Of a stretch of DNA of 64,000 nt, positions 26,703 to 35,283 are shown one piece after another. The stretch is taken from assembly GCF_017873605.1 (NCBI RefSeq), contig NZ_JAGGKI010000007.1, forward strand, positions 229,557 through 293,556. Reading direction: 5' to 3'. The first letter of the stretch is position 1. Each line of letters starts with the position of its first letter. The notes under the pieces are model-generated. The model was not told where the DNA came from, searched no databases, and worked only from the letters and a program-made list of their open reading frames with translations. Source of the DNA: Paenibacillus lactis (GTDB lineage Bacteria > Bacillota > Bacilli > Paenibacillales > Paenibacillaceae). The translations under genes and the position numbers were made by a program.

Positions 26703-26735
26703 AAAACCCTCCATCTTTTGAATGGAGGGTTTTTC
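26703..26735 (+). terminator. Terminator after the dehydrogenase gene
   Basis: A 12-bp perfect stem AAAACCCTCCAT (26703-26714) with ATGGAGGGTTTT (26722-26733) and a 7-nt loop, T-rich at the end. The 308-bp gap otherwise holds a 12-bp palindrome ATACTATAGTAT at 26682-26693 and no gene. Confidence 0.85.
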
Positions 26736-26924
26736 ATTTGGCGTATATACCTATCCAAGACAAACGCATATGTGATGCGGCGTATTCGCGGTTTTTTGTA
26801 TTGTATCATGTGAATCCCGATTCAAGGTTAAATCTCGAAATCACCATATTTTACAAAAAGCTGCACTTTTATTAACATTCGACTGGTATACTACTTTAAA
26901 TATTTGCCCGAAAGGTGAAGATAC

Positions 26925-27272
26925 ATGCAATATGTTGTCAGTTTCATTATAGCCGTATTACTTACGTCCATATCCTATTTCTTCGGCAGCCGCTTGGTTA
27001 CGAAGGGCATACATCTCTGGCAAGCTCTAGCCATAGGCGCATCCGTAGTTTCTTTGGGTGCTCTTGCTGAGGCAATCGGGCTGCCAATCTGGTTGATTGT
27101 GCTTATTCCATTCCCGGTCGGAATGCTGTTATTGTTTCTATTTTTGAAACAGCCGTTCCGGATATGGCTCATTACGTATTTGATTATTTTAGCATTATAT
27201 ACGCTGATTCACGTTATGGTCAGTTTCTTCTTCCAATTCCATTCGCTGATTCCTGCCTGGAAGCTATCGTAG
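26925..27272 (+). CDS. Small membrane protein of unknown function
   Basis: A 115-residue protein with four predicted membrane helices covering almost the whole chain (residues 3-22, 30-50, 55-74, 78-104). ATG lies behind GAAAGGTGAAG. No catalytic motif is visible. It is convergent with the large membrane protein of the two-component operon, 45 bases apart. Confidence 0.6.
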   Translation: MQYVVSFIIAVLLTSISYFFGSRLVTKGIHLWQALAIGASVVSLGALAEAIGLPIWLIVLIPFPVGMLLLFLFLKQPFRIWLITYLIILALYTLIHVMVSFFFQFHSLIPAWKLS

Positions 27273-27317
27273 TAGGAGAAGTGCCGACCGAGCAGCCTAA
27301 ATTACGTGAACTCCGTA

Positions 27318-28409
27318 TCATGCGCATTGACGGCATTGCTCTTGCCTCCGGTAATAGTAGCAAATGGTTGCTGTCCCCAGAGCAATCCCCCAAACTGGCA
27401 TAAGCAGAAGTGGCGTTGTGCCTCCCCAATTTTGAAAATCACCGCTCATCGTAAACTCAAGAATGACTTGAATGCCGGTAACCGTTAAGAGAATCGCCAC
27501 GAATCCGGCAGGAATGACGGCTAAGGCAGGAGGGACGCGTCGACCACCCAAGATTGGGAACCAACGGGGGAAGCTTTCCCCCCAAGGCTTGATGAGTCCA
27601 TGCGTGAGAAAGGCACCTCCGATCGAGACTAAGGCAAGTCCGGCACCGGCCCAATCCGCGTCTGAAGCCTGCAGGCTGTACAGCATTTCATCGGTGATTC
27701 CAAAAGGAATACCGAGCAGCCAAGCTATGCGAGTGATATCATAATATAGTGGGGCTAGAATCGCTGCATAGGTTGCCCATCTTCCCAAACGAGTCACTAC
27801 GTTCATCCGCCGTAACGTATGACCCTTGTTTCGTCCGCAATACCTGCAAGCATCGCGGGTGTGGCGCTGGTATGTCAAAGCGGTTGCGGCCCATAACAAA
27901 CCTCCGATGAGACAGATATATTGGTTTACGACCGGCCATGTGAAGAAATCGAGATAGTGTAATGACTGTCCGAATACGGCTCCGATCAAAGATACTGGGG
28001 CATAAGCCATCCCTATCAGGGCGCGTGGATCCGGGATCGCAAAGCACAGGACCATGGCTGCGCTCCAAGCGTATAACAGCATGATTGCTCGGGTTATCCC
28101 GCGGGCTTTGCGATTCAATAAGAGCATGGCCATGGCTCCAAGTAAACACAGGCAAGCGATGAGCAATCCGCCGTCAGCGGCTGCAGCCTGCCGGAACAGG
28201 GAGTGAGCCGCACCCGGATCATTAACCAAGCCTAGCGGAAAGCCCTGGCCTCCTGCCCACCAATATAGCCCGAGCACGCCGTAAGCGAGCGTCCAAATGA
28301 TCGTCGCGTAAGGGACCCAATCCGGCCAACGCTTCCACCAATGCAGCGTAGATGTTTCCGATTGATCCGGCAAGGCTGAGGATACGTTCTTTTCATTTGC
28401 GGGATTCAT
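27318..28409 (-). CDS. Multipass membrane protein linked to a two-component system
   Basis: A 363-residue protein with about nine to ten hydrophobic segments. A cytoplasmic-looking loop has CRYCGRNKG (two cysteines), and the C-terminus ends ECRQCA-like (QCRQC), so a metal- or redox-sensitive role is possible. No family is recognised with confidence. It is the third gene of a minus-strand operon after the response regulator and kinase and may be their output or sensor partner. Start ATG is eight bases behind AAGGAGG. Confidence 0.55.
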   Translation of the reverse strand: MNPANEKNVSSALPDQSETSTLHWWKRWPDWVPYATIIWTLAYGVLGLYWWAGGQGFPLGLVNDPGAAHSLFRQAAAADGGLLIACLCLLGAMAMLLLNRKARGITRAIMLLYAWSAAMVLCFAIPDPRALIGMAYAPVSLIGAVFGQSLHYLDFFTWPVVNQYICLIGGLLWAATALTYQRHTRDACRYCGRNKGHTLRRMNVVTRLGRWATYAAILAPLYYDITRIAWLLGIPFGITDEMLYSLQASDADWAGAGLALVSIGGAFLTHGLIKPWGESFPRWFPILGGRRVPPALAVIPAGFVAILLTVTGIQVILEFTMSGDFQNWGGTTPLLLMPVWGIALGTATICYYYRRQEQCRQCA

Positions 28410-28490
28410 AGATCACGCCTCCTTATACATCGTTACCGTAAGTATAAGAAGCCTGGGTAAACATGAGGTAAACGGGAACACAACTTCACC

Positions 28491-29558
28491 CTAAATGTGC
28501 TCTGCCTTCAGCCTGATCAAAATGGAAGTCCCTTCGCCAAGCGAGCTTTGGACCATGATCGTTCCGCCATGCGCCTCGATGAATTTCTTAGCGATGGATA
28601 ATCCAAGCCCCGCATGTTCGCTCGTTGGTTGAATCGTAACTCGCGCCGCATGCTGGTTAAATCCGACCCCGTTATCCTTAATACGAATCTCGGCAATCCG
28701 ATGATCGAGCAGCTTAATTCGAGCCTCAATCCGGGTGTCCTCCGGATTATGGACGACGGCATTGACGAGCAGATTCCGAATGGCACGTGTCATGAGTTTC
28801 GGGTCGCAGCTGATCGACAATTGTTCCGGCTCCGAATCCATGACAAATGCGTACCCGGCAGCCCAAGGAGCACTGCTGACATCCGCTACCGTTCTGCGCA
28901 CGAGTTCAACGATATCCGTGTTCTCGGCATTTAGAGGAATCGGACCATTAACCGTTTCATTAAGATCCTCAACCAGTTCTTGCAGGTGAGCGGCCTTCTG
29001 CTGAATGACCGAAAGAAAATCGCTTTTCTCCGTTTCGCTCCACCGATAATCAGGGTGAACTAACATCGCGGAATAACCTGAGATATAGGTTAACGGCGTT
29101 TTCAAATCGTGAGAGATCCCTCGAATCCATTCCTGCTTCGATTGTTCTGCTTCACGGAGCGCCTTCTCGTTGTTTTGGAGCGTGCTGCCAAGCATTCGCA
29201 GGTGCTCGAACACTTCCTTATAGATCGCATACGGAAATTTCAGCCTGCCTTTCTTATGGGAGCGGAGGTTGTTCCAGCCCGGCGGCGGATCGAACCGTCC
29301 ACTAACCAAGCTCCTGATCCAGACGATCATGATGTAAAGCGGCTTTCCTAGATACCAACCGATCCAAAGCAAAGTAACAACAAACAGAACGCTGCACAAG
29401 GCTACCACGAAGATTTCGTAATGATTCGAAGTGTTACCCGTCCGAATCAAATCCGGCCAGAATAACCAAGCAACCCCGAGGATGATGACTTGAATACAAA
29501 TCAATAGAAAAACGAAAGCCGCGAGCAATTGAAGGGCGATGCGAAGCATAAAGTTCAT
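28491..29558 (-). CDS. Sensor histidine kinase (HisKA, OmpR-partner type)
   Basis: A kinase of 355 residues with two membrane helices and a short extracellular loop, then a HisKA domain with phospho-acceptor in WIRGISHDLKTPLTYISGYSA and a HATPase domain (N-box RNLLVNAVVHN, DNGVGF, GLGLSIAKKFIEAHGG). The start ATG at 29558 has GGGAGG in front. The longer frame to 29597 would overlap the regulator gene and is rejected. The stop of the regulator lies four bases upstream. Confidence 0.92.
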   Translation of the reverse strand: MNFMLRIALQLLAAFVFLLICIQVIILGVAWLFWPDLIRTGNTSNHYEIFVVALCSVLFVVTLLWIGWYLGKPLYIMIVWIRSLVSGRFDPPPGWNNLRSHKKGRLKFPYAIYKEVFEHLRMLGSTLQNNEKALREAEQSKQEWIRGISHDLKTPLTYISGYSAMLVHPDYRWSETEKSDFLSVIQQKAAHLQELVEDLNETVNGPIPLNAENTDIVELVRRTVADVSSAPWAAGYAFVMDSEPEQLSISCDPKLMTRAIRNLLVNAVVHNPEDTRIEARIKLLDHRIAEIRIKDNGVGFNQHAARVTIQPTSEHAGLGLSIAKKFIEAHGGTIMVQSSLGEGTSILIRLKAEHI

Positions 29559-29562
29559 GGTG

Positions 29563-30273
29563 TTAGCCTCCCGACGGCGGAACGAACTTGTATCCAATTC
29601 CTCTTAATGTAACGATAACCTTAGGATTAGCCGGATCGACTTCCAGTTTCTTGCGTAATCTTGAAATATGAATGACGACGGTCTTCTCATCGCCATGAAC
29701 CATCGTACCCCATATTTGCTCGTATAGCTGCTGAGCCGTAAATACCCGGTTGGGGTGTTTGCAGAAATAGAGAAGAAGTTCAAATTCCTTAGCCGGACAA
29801 GGCGTATCCTTTTGATTGATAATGAGCTGGCCCGTTGACCGGTTCACGGTAAACGTCTTGAATCGATAAAGCTCTTCGGCGTATTGATGGTTGGATTCAA
29901 CCATCATACTCCGTCTCAAATGTGCCTGAATCCGCGCAATCACCTCTAGAGGGTTAAATGGTTTGGTTACATAATCATCCCCGCCCAAGAACAGGCCTCG
30001 AAGTTTATCCAGGTCACTGGAACGTGCGGTCAGAAACAAAACCGGAGTCGTGATGGTTTTGCGCATTTCCGTGCACAGCGAAAATCCATCCATGTCCGGA
30101 AGCATGACGTCAAGAACGATCATATCGAAACGTCTTGTTTGCACGGCATTGAGCGCTTCAGCAGCGGAACCGGCTTTTACGATATCGATAAATCCTTCTT
30201 TTCGAAGCAGATTTTCGAGCATGACCAAAATACCTTCCTCATCATCCACTAACAATATGGCCTCTCTCCGCAT
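29563..30273 (-). CDS. OmpR/PhoB-family response regulator
   Basis: A 236-residue regulator with receiver domain (Asp10/Asp11, phospho-acceptor Asp55, Lys in VTKPF) and a winged-helix effector domain ending in the usual TLRGIGYKFVPP. AAAGGAG precedes its ATG. It is the first gene of the operon regulator - kinase - membrane protein. Confidence 0.94.
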   Translation of the reverse strand: MRREAILLVDDEEGILVMLENLLRKEGFIDIVKAGSAAEALNAVQTRRFDMIVLDVMLPDMDGFSLCTEMRKTITTPVLFLTARSSDLDKLRGLFLGGDDYVTKPFNPLEVIARIQAHLRRSMMVESNHQYAEELYRFKTFTVNRSTGQLIINQKDTPCPAKEFELLLYFCKHPNRVFTAQQLYEQIWGTMVHGDEKTVVIHISRLRKKLEVDPANPKVIVTLRGIGYKFVPPSGG

Positions 30274-30540
30274 TTCTTAGGTCTCCTTTTGCCGTTTGAT
30301 TAACAATCCGATTAATATTTAAGTACGGCAATCCAGGCTAATCTCCTGCTGGGATTGCAAAAGTGCTATGTCTCTGCGGATAATAGACCTTAACAGTTTC
30401 AATGGATCATTGTGCACGAAAATGTGTCAATGGGCATTTTTGAGGACAGTTAAAACGGAGAGATTCCCGTAATATGCATAAGCTTTGTCCATAGCTGGTT
30501 ATCATTAGTAAGAAAAATTCGGAGAGGTTGTTGAAATTAT

Positions 30541-30552
30541 TACGATGTCGTA
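30541..30552. promoter_or_regulatory. Palindromic operator 1 of the MarR/ArsA module
   Basis: TACGATGTCGTA is a 5-bp inverted repeat with a 2-base centre, 47 bases ahead of the MarR coding region. The same pattern, TACGAAATCGTA, stands in front of the next gene, and TGCGAAATCGCA lies at 30578. The shared form TRCGANNTCGYA is a good candidate for the regulator's binding site. Confidence 0.6.
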
Positions 30553-30577
30553 TTAAAATAGTCGCAAGACGCAATCA

Positions 30578-30589
30578 TGCGAAATCGCA
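30578..30589. promoter_or_regulatory. Palindromic operator 2 of the MarR/ArsA module
   Basis: TGCGAAATCGCA is an inverted repeat close to operator 1 (centres 37 bases apart) and immediately upstream of the AAAGGAG ribosome site of the MarR gene. Binding here would block transcription or translation of the regulator itself. Confidence 0.5.
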
Positions 30590-30598
30590 CATAAAGGA

Positions 30599-31084
30599 GT
30601 GACCGGTATAAAACAACTATACGATCTTTTCCTCAAGACCGGTCTGCGTCCGTTCGCTTTTATGACCGATACGCTTCAGCTTGAACAAAAAGTGACCCGC
30701 TCCGATATGTCGACGCTGCTTATTTTGCTCCTCCGCGGAGATTTAACGATGTCGGAGCTGGCCGCCGAGATGGGGGCACCGCTAAGTTCGATGACCAGCA
30801 TCGCTAAGCGGCTTGAACGCAAAGGCTTGATCGCACGAGCCACGTCTGCGCAAGACCAACGCGTGAAGCTCGTCACGCTGACGCAGGAAGGTCTGCAGCT
30901 GGCGAAAGAATGGGAGCAAATCATGATGGCGCTGCTTGGCAGATTGGAGGATGCATTTACGCCGGAAGAATTGGAGCAGCTGACGGCACTTCTGTTCAAG
31001 GCAGCTAAAGTCTTCCAAGACGGAGGACCTGTTACACCGCAAGAAGTAAAGCGCCAGCCAATAAAGATTCAGATTGAGGAATAA
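30599..31084 (+). CDS. MarR-family transcriptional regulator
   Basis: About 158-161 residues with a winged helix-turn-helix (DLTMSELAAEMGAPLSSMTSIAKRLERKGLIARATSAQDQRVKLVTLTQEG), including the conserved D-x-R wing. It is presumably a repressor of its own operon and of the ATPase gene downstream, since like palindromes precede both. The start is unclear: GTG 30599 overlaps the ribosome site AAAGGAG (30593-30599), while the well-spaced codon at 30608 is ATA. Confidence 0.85.
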   Translation: MTGIKQLYDLFLKTGLRPFAFMTDTLQLEQKVTRSDMSTLLILLLRGDLTMSELAAEMGAPLSSMTSIAKRLERKGLIARATSAQDQRVKLVTLTQEGLQLAKEWEQIMMALLGRLEDAFTPEELEQLTALLFKAAKVFQDGGPVTPQEVKRQPIKIQIEE

Positions 31085-31118
31085 CCGGTTATCATACCGG
31101 ATTTTTCCGACCAATTAC

Positions 31119-31130
31119 TACGAAATCGTA
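31119..31130. promoter_or_regulatory. Palindromic operator 3, before the ArsA-type gene
   Basis: TACGAAATCGTA repeats the motif found ahead of the MarR gene and lies 20 bases before the ATPase start. Its presence supports direct control of the ATPase by the MarR-type regulator. Confidence 0.6.
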
Positions 31131-31150
31131 CTAAAAAGGAGCGGGTGGAT

Positions 31151-32341
31151 TTGAGGATCATCATCTACACGGGCAAAGGCGGAGTCGGCAAGACCAGCAT
31201 CGCGGCGGCGACGGCAGTGAAAATGGCGGAGCAAGGCAAACGAACGCTGATTCTCAGCACAGATGCAGCGCATAGTTTAGCGGATTCGCTGGCGGTACCG
31301 ATCGGGCCCGATCCGGTGCAAATCAGCGAAAACTTGTGGGGGCAGGAAGTGAACGCGATCCGCGAGACGGAGCGCAATTGGGGAACCGTACAGGTTTGGC
31401 TCACGAAATTACTCGACAAAGCCCAGCTTAAAGACGTCACTACGGAAGAAATGCTTGTTTTTCCCGGCATGGAAGAGCTGTTTAGTTTGCTGAAAATCAA
31501 GGAGCATGCTGAAAGCGGGCAATATGATGTCATGGTGGTGGATTGCGCCCCGACCGGAGAGACGCTGCGGCTGTTAAGCTATCCGAACGTATTGAATTGG
31601 TGGCTGGAGAAAATCTTCCCGACCGAACGCAAACTGATCAAGATTGTACGGCCGGTTGCCAAAATTGTCAAGGATATCGATCTTCCTTCGGATGACGTGC
31701 TGGACAGCATCGAGCGTTTGGCACGGGGATTGGAGGAAATGCAGCGGCTCGTCCTGGATTCGGACACCACGTCGGTCAGGATCGTGCTGAATCCCGAGAA
31801 GATGGTGCTCGCCGAAGCAAAGCGCTCCTTTACCTATTTGAACCTGTTCGGATTCAACACGGATGCCATTATCGTCAATCGGTTGCTGCCGGATGGGGCA
31901 GGAGAAGGCTTCTTCGCTCAGTGGCGGGACATTCAAAAGAAATACGAGGAAGAAATCGTCTTGAACTTCCAGCCGCTTCCGATTCTGAAGGCTCCTATGA
32001 TGCAAAAGGAAATCATCGGAGTTCCCGTTCTTAAAGAATTAGCGGACATCGTTTATGCCGACCGGGATCCTTCCGCCATGTTTTACCACGGCAGAACAGA
32101 GTCGATTCGCGAGGAGGATGGGGAAATGCTCTTGGAGCTTATGATTCCATTTATCGATAAGGCCGATCTGAATTTAACGCAGACGGGCGACGAATTGACG
32201 GTGGATGCCGGTGCTTATAAACGCAAGGTTATCCTGCCAAGGACGTTGATGAACCGCCAAGTGGTAGGCGCTAGATATGCAGAGGACCGGCTTGTTATCC
32301 GGTTTGGCAAACGGGAAATGGAGAGTATGCAGGATAAATAA
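31151..32341 (+). CDS. ArsA/Get3-family ATPase with HSP20-like C-terminal domain
   Basis: A 396-residue deviant-Walker ATPase with P-loop TGKGGVGKTS (near residue 8-15), switch DAAHSLAD and VVDCAPTGETLRLLSYP. The last 80 residues (DLNLTQTGDELTVDAGAYKRKVILPRTLMNRQVVGARYAEDRLVIRFGK) form an alpha-crystallin/HSP20-like beta-sandwich as in ArsA_HSP20 proteins. The cysteines that bind arsenite in ArsA are not obvious, so a Get3-like membrane-protein or client-handling role is at least as likely as metal efflux. TTG 31151 is nine bases behind AAAAGGAG. Confidence 0.88.
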   Translation: MRIIIYTGKGGVGKTSIAAATAVKMAEQGKRTLILSTDAAHSLADSLAVPIGPDPVQISENLWGQEVNAIRETERNWGTVQVWLTKLLDKAQLKDVTTEEMLVFPGMEELFSLLKIKEHAESGQYDVMVVDCAPTGETLRLLSYPNVLNWWLEKIFPTERKLIKIVRPVAKIVKDIDLPSDDVLDSIERLARGLEEMQRLVLDSDTTSVRIVLNPEKMVLAEAKRSFTYLNLFGFNTDAIIVNRLLPDGAGEGFFAQWRDIQKKYEEEIVLNFQPLPILKAPMMQKEIIGVPVLKELADIVYADRDPSAMFYHGRTESIREEDGEMLLELMIPFIDKADLNLTQTGDELTVDAGAYKRKVILPRTLMNRQVVGARYAEDRLVIRFGKREMESMQDK

Positions 32342-32371
32342 GAAGCGGGAGCGCTTAGGAGGGAACGAGTC

Positions 32372-32560
32372 ATGGAAAAAATGCTACGACTGGAGCAGTT
32401 GTTGGCAAATCTGGAGCGGCATCAAACGAAGGAGCATGTGAAAAACGCCGTCAAGGAATGGCTGCTTGCTTCGCGATCCGTGATTGACAGTGTCATTGAC
32501 ACGATCGAGGAGGAAAAAGAGGCCCCCGTTGCCCGCAAAATCAATATTTCGGACGAATAA
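32372..32560 (+). CDS. Small helical protein following the ArsA-type ATPase
   Basis: A 62-residue protein, mostly charged helix (LEQLLANLERHQTKEHVKNAVKEWLLASRSVIDSVIDTIEEEKE). It starts 30 bases after the ATPase stop, behind GGAGGG, so it is probably in the same operon. No family is recognised; it could be a partner or regulator of the ATPase. Confidence 0.65.
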   Translation: MEKMLRLEQLLANLERHQTKEHVKNAVKEWLLASRSVIDSVIDTIEEEKEAPVARKINISDE

Positions 32561-32592
32561 AGATCACTCGATTATATGAAGCCCTTACTGAT

Positions 32593-32652
32593 AAGGCCAT
32601 TCTTTTTACGAGATGGCCTTTGATTTGCCTAGATGGCCCTTTGGTTTTTTTT
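32593..32652 (+). terminator. Terminator with a repeated right arm
   Basis: AAGGCCAT (32593-32600) pairs with ATGGCCTT (32613-32620). A second copy of the right arm, ATGGCC, occurs at 32633-32638 and is followed by eight T (32645-32652). Two alternative hairpins can therefore form with one left arm; the distal one has the better T-run. Confidence 0.7.
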
Positions 32653-32703
32653 CGCAACCTACTAAACAGAAAAAAAGGTAGGCCAGCCTGGACATTATCC
32701 TCG

Positions 32704-32717
32704 TTGACTCAAGTCAA
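32704..32717. promoter_or_regulatory. Operator of the TetR-type regulator
   Basis: TTGACT-CA-AGTCAA is a perfect inverted repeat 65 bases before the TetR gene. A close copy, TTGACT-GA-AGTCAG, lies in front of the dehydrogenase gene. Confidence 0.6.
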
Positions 32718-32781
32718 TGGGCCTGATATATTCATATTTGAAGGGAGCCCATTAGATGACAGAAGGAGGAGGTGAACTTCC

Positions 32782-33351
32782 ATGGCACGAAAGACGAAGC
32801 CACCAGAAGAGCGGCGAGCCGAGATCATTCAGACCGCCAAGGAACTGTTTGAGGAGAAGGGTTATGAAGGAACACAAATCAGCGATATCACGAATAAAAT
32901 GGGTGTAGCGCATGGGCTTGTGTATCACTACGTAAAATCAAAATCAGAATTGCTCGATGCTGTTGTTGAGGAGTGGGCTAAAGAAATACTGGCCGATTTA
33001 ATGGTTTTGATGAAAGACAATACGATCAGCGCAGCGGATCGATTAGAACGGATGTTCCAATTTACAAGCGGCATGCTTAAGAAGGATGCTATATTAATCA
33101 AAACCATACACCAGCAGGAGAATGAGGAGATTCATAAGCGAATTGGCAGCGCAGGAATACAAATGATTCTCCCCCTATTCAAAGAATTAATTGAAACAGG
33201 AAATGCCGATGGTTCATTCAACTGCTCGTATCCTGAGGAGACAGCAAAATTTTGTTTATACGGCTGGCAGTCGATTGATTCAAGTATGTCCGATGAAGAA
33301 AGAGTGGAGAAGCTTAAATATTTTTATAAACGCATACTAGGCATTGGTTAA
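32782..33351 (+). CDS. TetR/AcrR-family transcriptional regulator
   Basis: A 189-residue protein with the N-terminal TetR helix-turn-helix (IIQTAKELFEEKGYEGTQISDITNKMGVAHGLVYHYVKSKSELLDAV) and a helical ligand domain. It has a strong ribosome site GAAGGAGGAGG. It is followed by a dehydrogenase gene with a similar operator, so it probably represses itself and that enzyme until a hydrophobic ligand binds. Confidence 0.92.
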   Translation: MARKTKPPEERRAEIIQTAKELFEEKGYEGTQISDITNKMGVAHGLVYHYVKSKSELLDAVVEEWAKEILADLMVLMKDNTISAADRLERMFQFTSGMLKKDAILIKTIHQQENEEIHKRIGSAGIQMILPLFKELIETGNADGSFNCSYPEETAKFCLYGWQSIDSSMSDEERVEKLKYFYKRILGIG

Positions 33352-33387
33352 CAGCTTCTTCGGAAGTTGTATATTTTTAATCATTAA

Positions 33388-33401
33388 TTGACTGAAGTCA
33401 G
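33388..33401. promoter_or_regulatory. Second TetR-type operator, before the dehydrogenase
   Basis: TTGACTGAAGTCAG matches the upstream site in 12 of 14 bases and keeps the inverted repeat, except for the last base. It is followed by GTCAGTTGAAGGAGG, the ribosome site of the gene. Confidence 0.6.
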
Positions 33402-33423
33402 TCAGTTGAAGGAGGTACGGATC

Positions 33424-34254
33424 GTGAATTATTTTAAGGATAAAGTGGCCATTATTACTGGCGGCGGCTCTGGCATTGGACGAGAGCTTTGCTTCCAATT
33501 AGCAAAATCGGGCGCGACTGTAGTTGTAGCAGACATTCGTGAAGATTATGCTGAGAGTACTGTAGATGAGATCAAGAATCGCGGAGGAACCGCACGTTAT
33601 ATGAAAGTCAATGTTGCCAGCGAAGCCGAGGTCCAACAATTAATCGAGGAAACCGTATCACAATACGGCAGGATTGACTATATGTTTAATAACGCTGGCA
33701 TTGCAATTGGCGGGGATGTCAGGGATCTGACGATGGCCCAGTGGAAAAAAGTAATGGATATCAATTGGAATGGGGTGCTTTATGGCTCGACAATTGCCTA
33801 TCGAGTGATGGCCCAGCAAGGGTTCGGGCATATCGTAAATACAGCGTCTGCCACTGGCTTAATGCCTCAGCCGGGCAACACGCCGTATTGTGCAAGCAAA
33901 CACGCAGTCGTCGGTCTTTCACAATCATTAAGGTATGAGGGAGCAGATGTGGGAGTCAAGGTTAGCACGATCTGTCCCGGCCATGTTCAAACCGACATTT
34001 ATAAGAATATGACGGTTGCCAATGTACCGAATGAGAAAGTTGTGGAATCGCTGCCCTCAGGGGCAATGAAAACCAGTGAGGCCGTTGATTTGATCCTAAA
34101 GGGCATTATCCAAAACAAAGATATCATTATATTTCCTGTTGCCGTTCGGTGGGCGTGGCGTATCCATCGTCTGTTTCCCGCATTGTTAAAGCAGGCATGG
34201 CTACGAAAAATCAGAAGTATACGCAAGCTTAAAGACGGGGAGGTGACTCAATAG
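33424..34254 (+). CDS. Short-chain dehydrogenase/reductase
   Basis: A 276-residue SDR enzyme with TGGGSGIG cofactor loop (residues 12-19), NNAG, and catalytic Ser142-Tyr155-Lys159. A basic C-terminal extension (KQAWLRKIRSIRKLKDGE) may attach it to membranes or lipids. GTG 33424 follows GGAGG by eight bases. The TTG at 33388 in the longer frame lies in the operator and is rejected. The pairing with a TetR regulator suggests a fatty, steroid-like or xenobiotic substrate, as an inference only. Confidence 0.9.
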   Translation: MNYFKDKVAIITGGGSGIGRELCFQLAKSGATVVVADIREDYAESTVDEIKNRGGTARYMKVNVASEAEVQQLIEETVSQYGRIDYMFNNAGIAIGGDVRDLTMAQWKKVMDINWNGVLYGSTIAYRVMAQQGFGHIVNTASATGLMPQPGNTPYCASKHAVVGLSQSLRYEGADVGVKVSTICPGHVQTDIYKNMTVANVPNEKVVESLPSGAMKTSEAVDLILKGIIQNKDIIIFPVAVRWAWRIHRLFPALLKQAWLRKIRSIRKLKDGEVTQ

Positions 34255-34347
34255 CTCACCTCATCCATCACCAAGCCAGTGCAACCCAATAATTGAGTCT
34301 ATTGATATATCGTACAAAAACATTGACGCAACGGGAGGTTTGAATGT

Positions 34348-35283
34348 TTAACTTATTTCAATAACAATCTTTCCCTTCGCATGATGACTTTCGCTTATGG
34401 CATGGGCTTCCCGGATCCCTTCTACAGATAATGGATATCGGTGCCCAATCAAGACCTTAAGTTTGTTTTGTTTCAAAAGCTCAGCCATCTTTGCTAATTG
34501 TGAGCCATTCGGTTTCAACCAGACATTGCCTGATTTTATGTTTTTTTGCGCGGCCTTTTCTTGATTAGGCTCAGACACTATCGATGCCATTTTGCCGCCA
34601 TTTTTTAAAATGGTAAAGCTCTTCTCTTGGTTTTCGCCCCCCAACGAATCAAGGACAAAATCATAATCGCTCAGAACTTTTTCAAAGTCTTCTATCTTAT
34701 AGTCAATAACTTCATCGGCACCAAGCGACTTTAATAAATCCACATTATGTGTTCCCGCTGTAGTTGCAACATAGGCTCCCGCATGCTTGGCAAGCTGGAT
34801 GGCGAATGTGCCGACGCCTCCTGCTCCGGCATGAATCAACACCTTCTCGCCTTTTTGGATATTTCCAAAGTCGAATAAGCACTGCCATGCAGTTAATCCG
34901 GCCAGCGGGACACAGGCAGCCTCTTCAAAGGTTAGATTCTCAGGGATTTTGGCGAGCAAATGAGCATCCACCGCAGTATATTGCGCATAGGTTCCCCGGT
35001 TCGTTGTTTCAGGACGAGCAAAGACCCGATCCCCAACCTTAAAGCTGGTCACTTGTTCGCCAACCTCAGAAACGACACCAGCAGCGTCCCATCCTAGAAT
35101 AATCGGGAAATCGAACGGCATCATGGTCTTGAGATATCCCTCACGTAGCTTCCAATCGATCGGATTGATCGAAGTGGCATGGAGCTTTACGATGACTTGT
35201 TGCTCTCCAGGAGTAGGCTTTGGAATATCCGCTTCTTTTAATTGCTCTTTTCCGCCATATTGTTCAATAATGATAGCTTTCAT
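34348..35283 (-). CDS. NADP-dependent zinc-independent oxidoreductase (quinone oxidoreductase-like MDR)
   Basis: A 311-residue medium-chain dehydrogenase/reductase. The N-terminal GroES-like domain (INPIDWKLREGY, GWDAAGVVSEVG) and the Rossmann motif HAGAGGVGTFAIQLAKHAGA are intact. The structural and catalytic zinc ligands are missing, which places it in the quinone-oxidoreductase branch. The second ATG of MDMKAII (35283) has the better nine-base spacing from AGGAG. It is a single gene, divergent from the GNAT gene. Confidence 0.9.
   Translation of the reverse strand: MKAIIIEQYGGKEQLKEADIPKPTPGEQQVIVKLHATSINPIDWKLREGYLKTMMPFDFPIILGWDAAGVVSEVGEQVTSFKVGDRVFARPETTNRGTYAQYTAVDAHLLAKIPENLTFEEAACVPLAGLTAWQCLFDFGNIQKGEKVLIHAGAGGVGTFAIQLAKHAGAYVATTAGTHNVDLLKSLGADEVIDYKIEDFEKVLSDYDFVLDSLGGENQEKSFTILKNGGKMASIVSEPNQEKAAQKNIKSGNVWLKPNGSQLAKMAELLKQNKLKVLIGHRYPLSVEGIREAHAISESHHAKGKIVIEIS

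Noticed and set aside
31151..32341. Arsenite efflux by the ArsA-type ATPase
   Set aside because: No arsB, arsD or arsR gene is near, and the metal-binding cysteines of ArsA are not evident; the HSP20-like tail points to another role.
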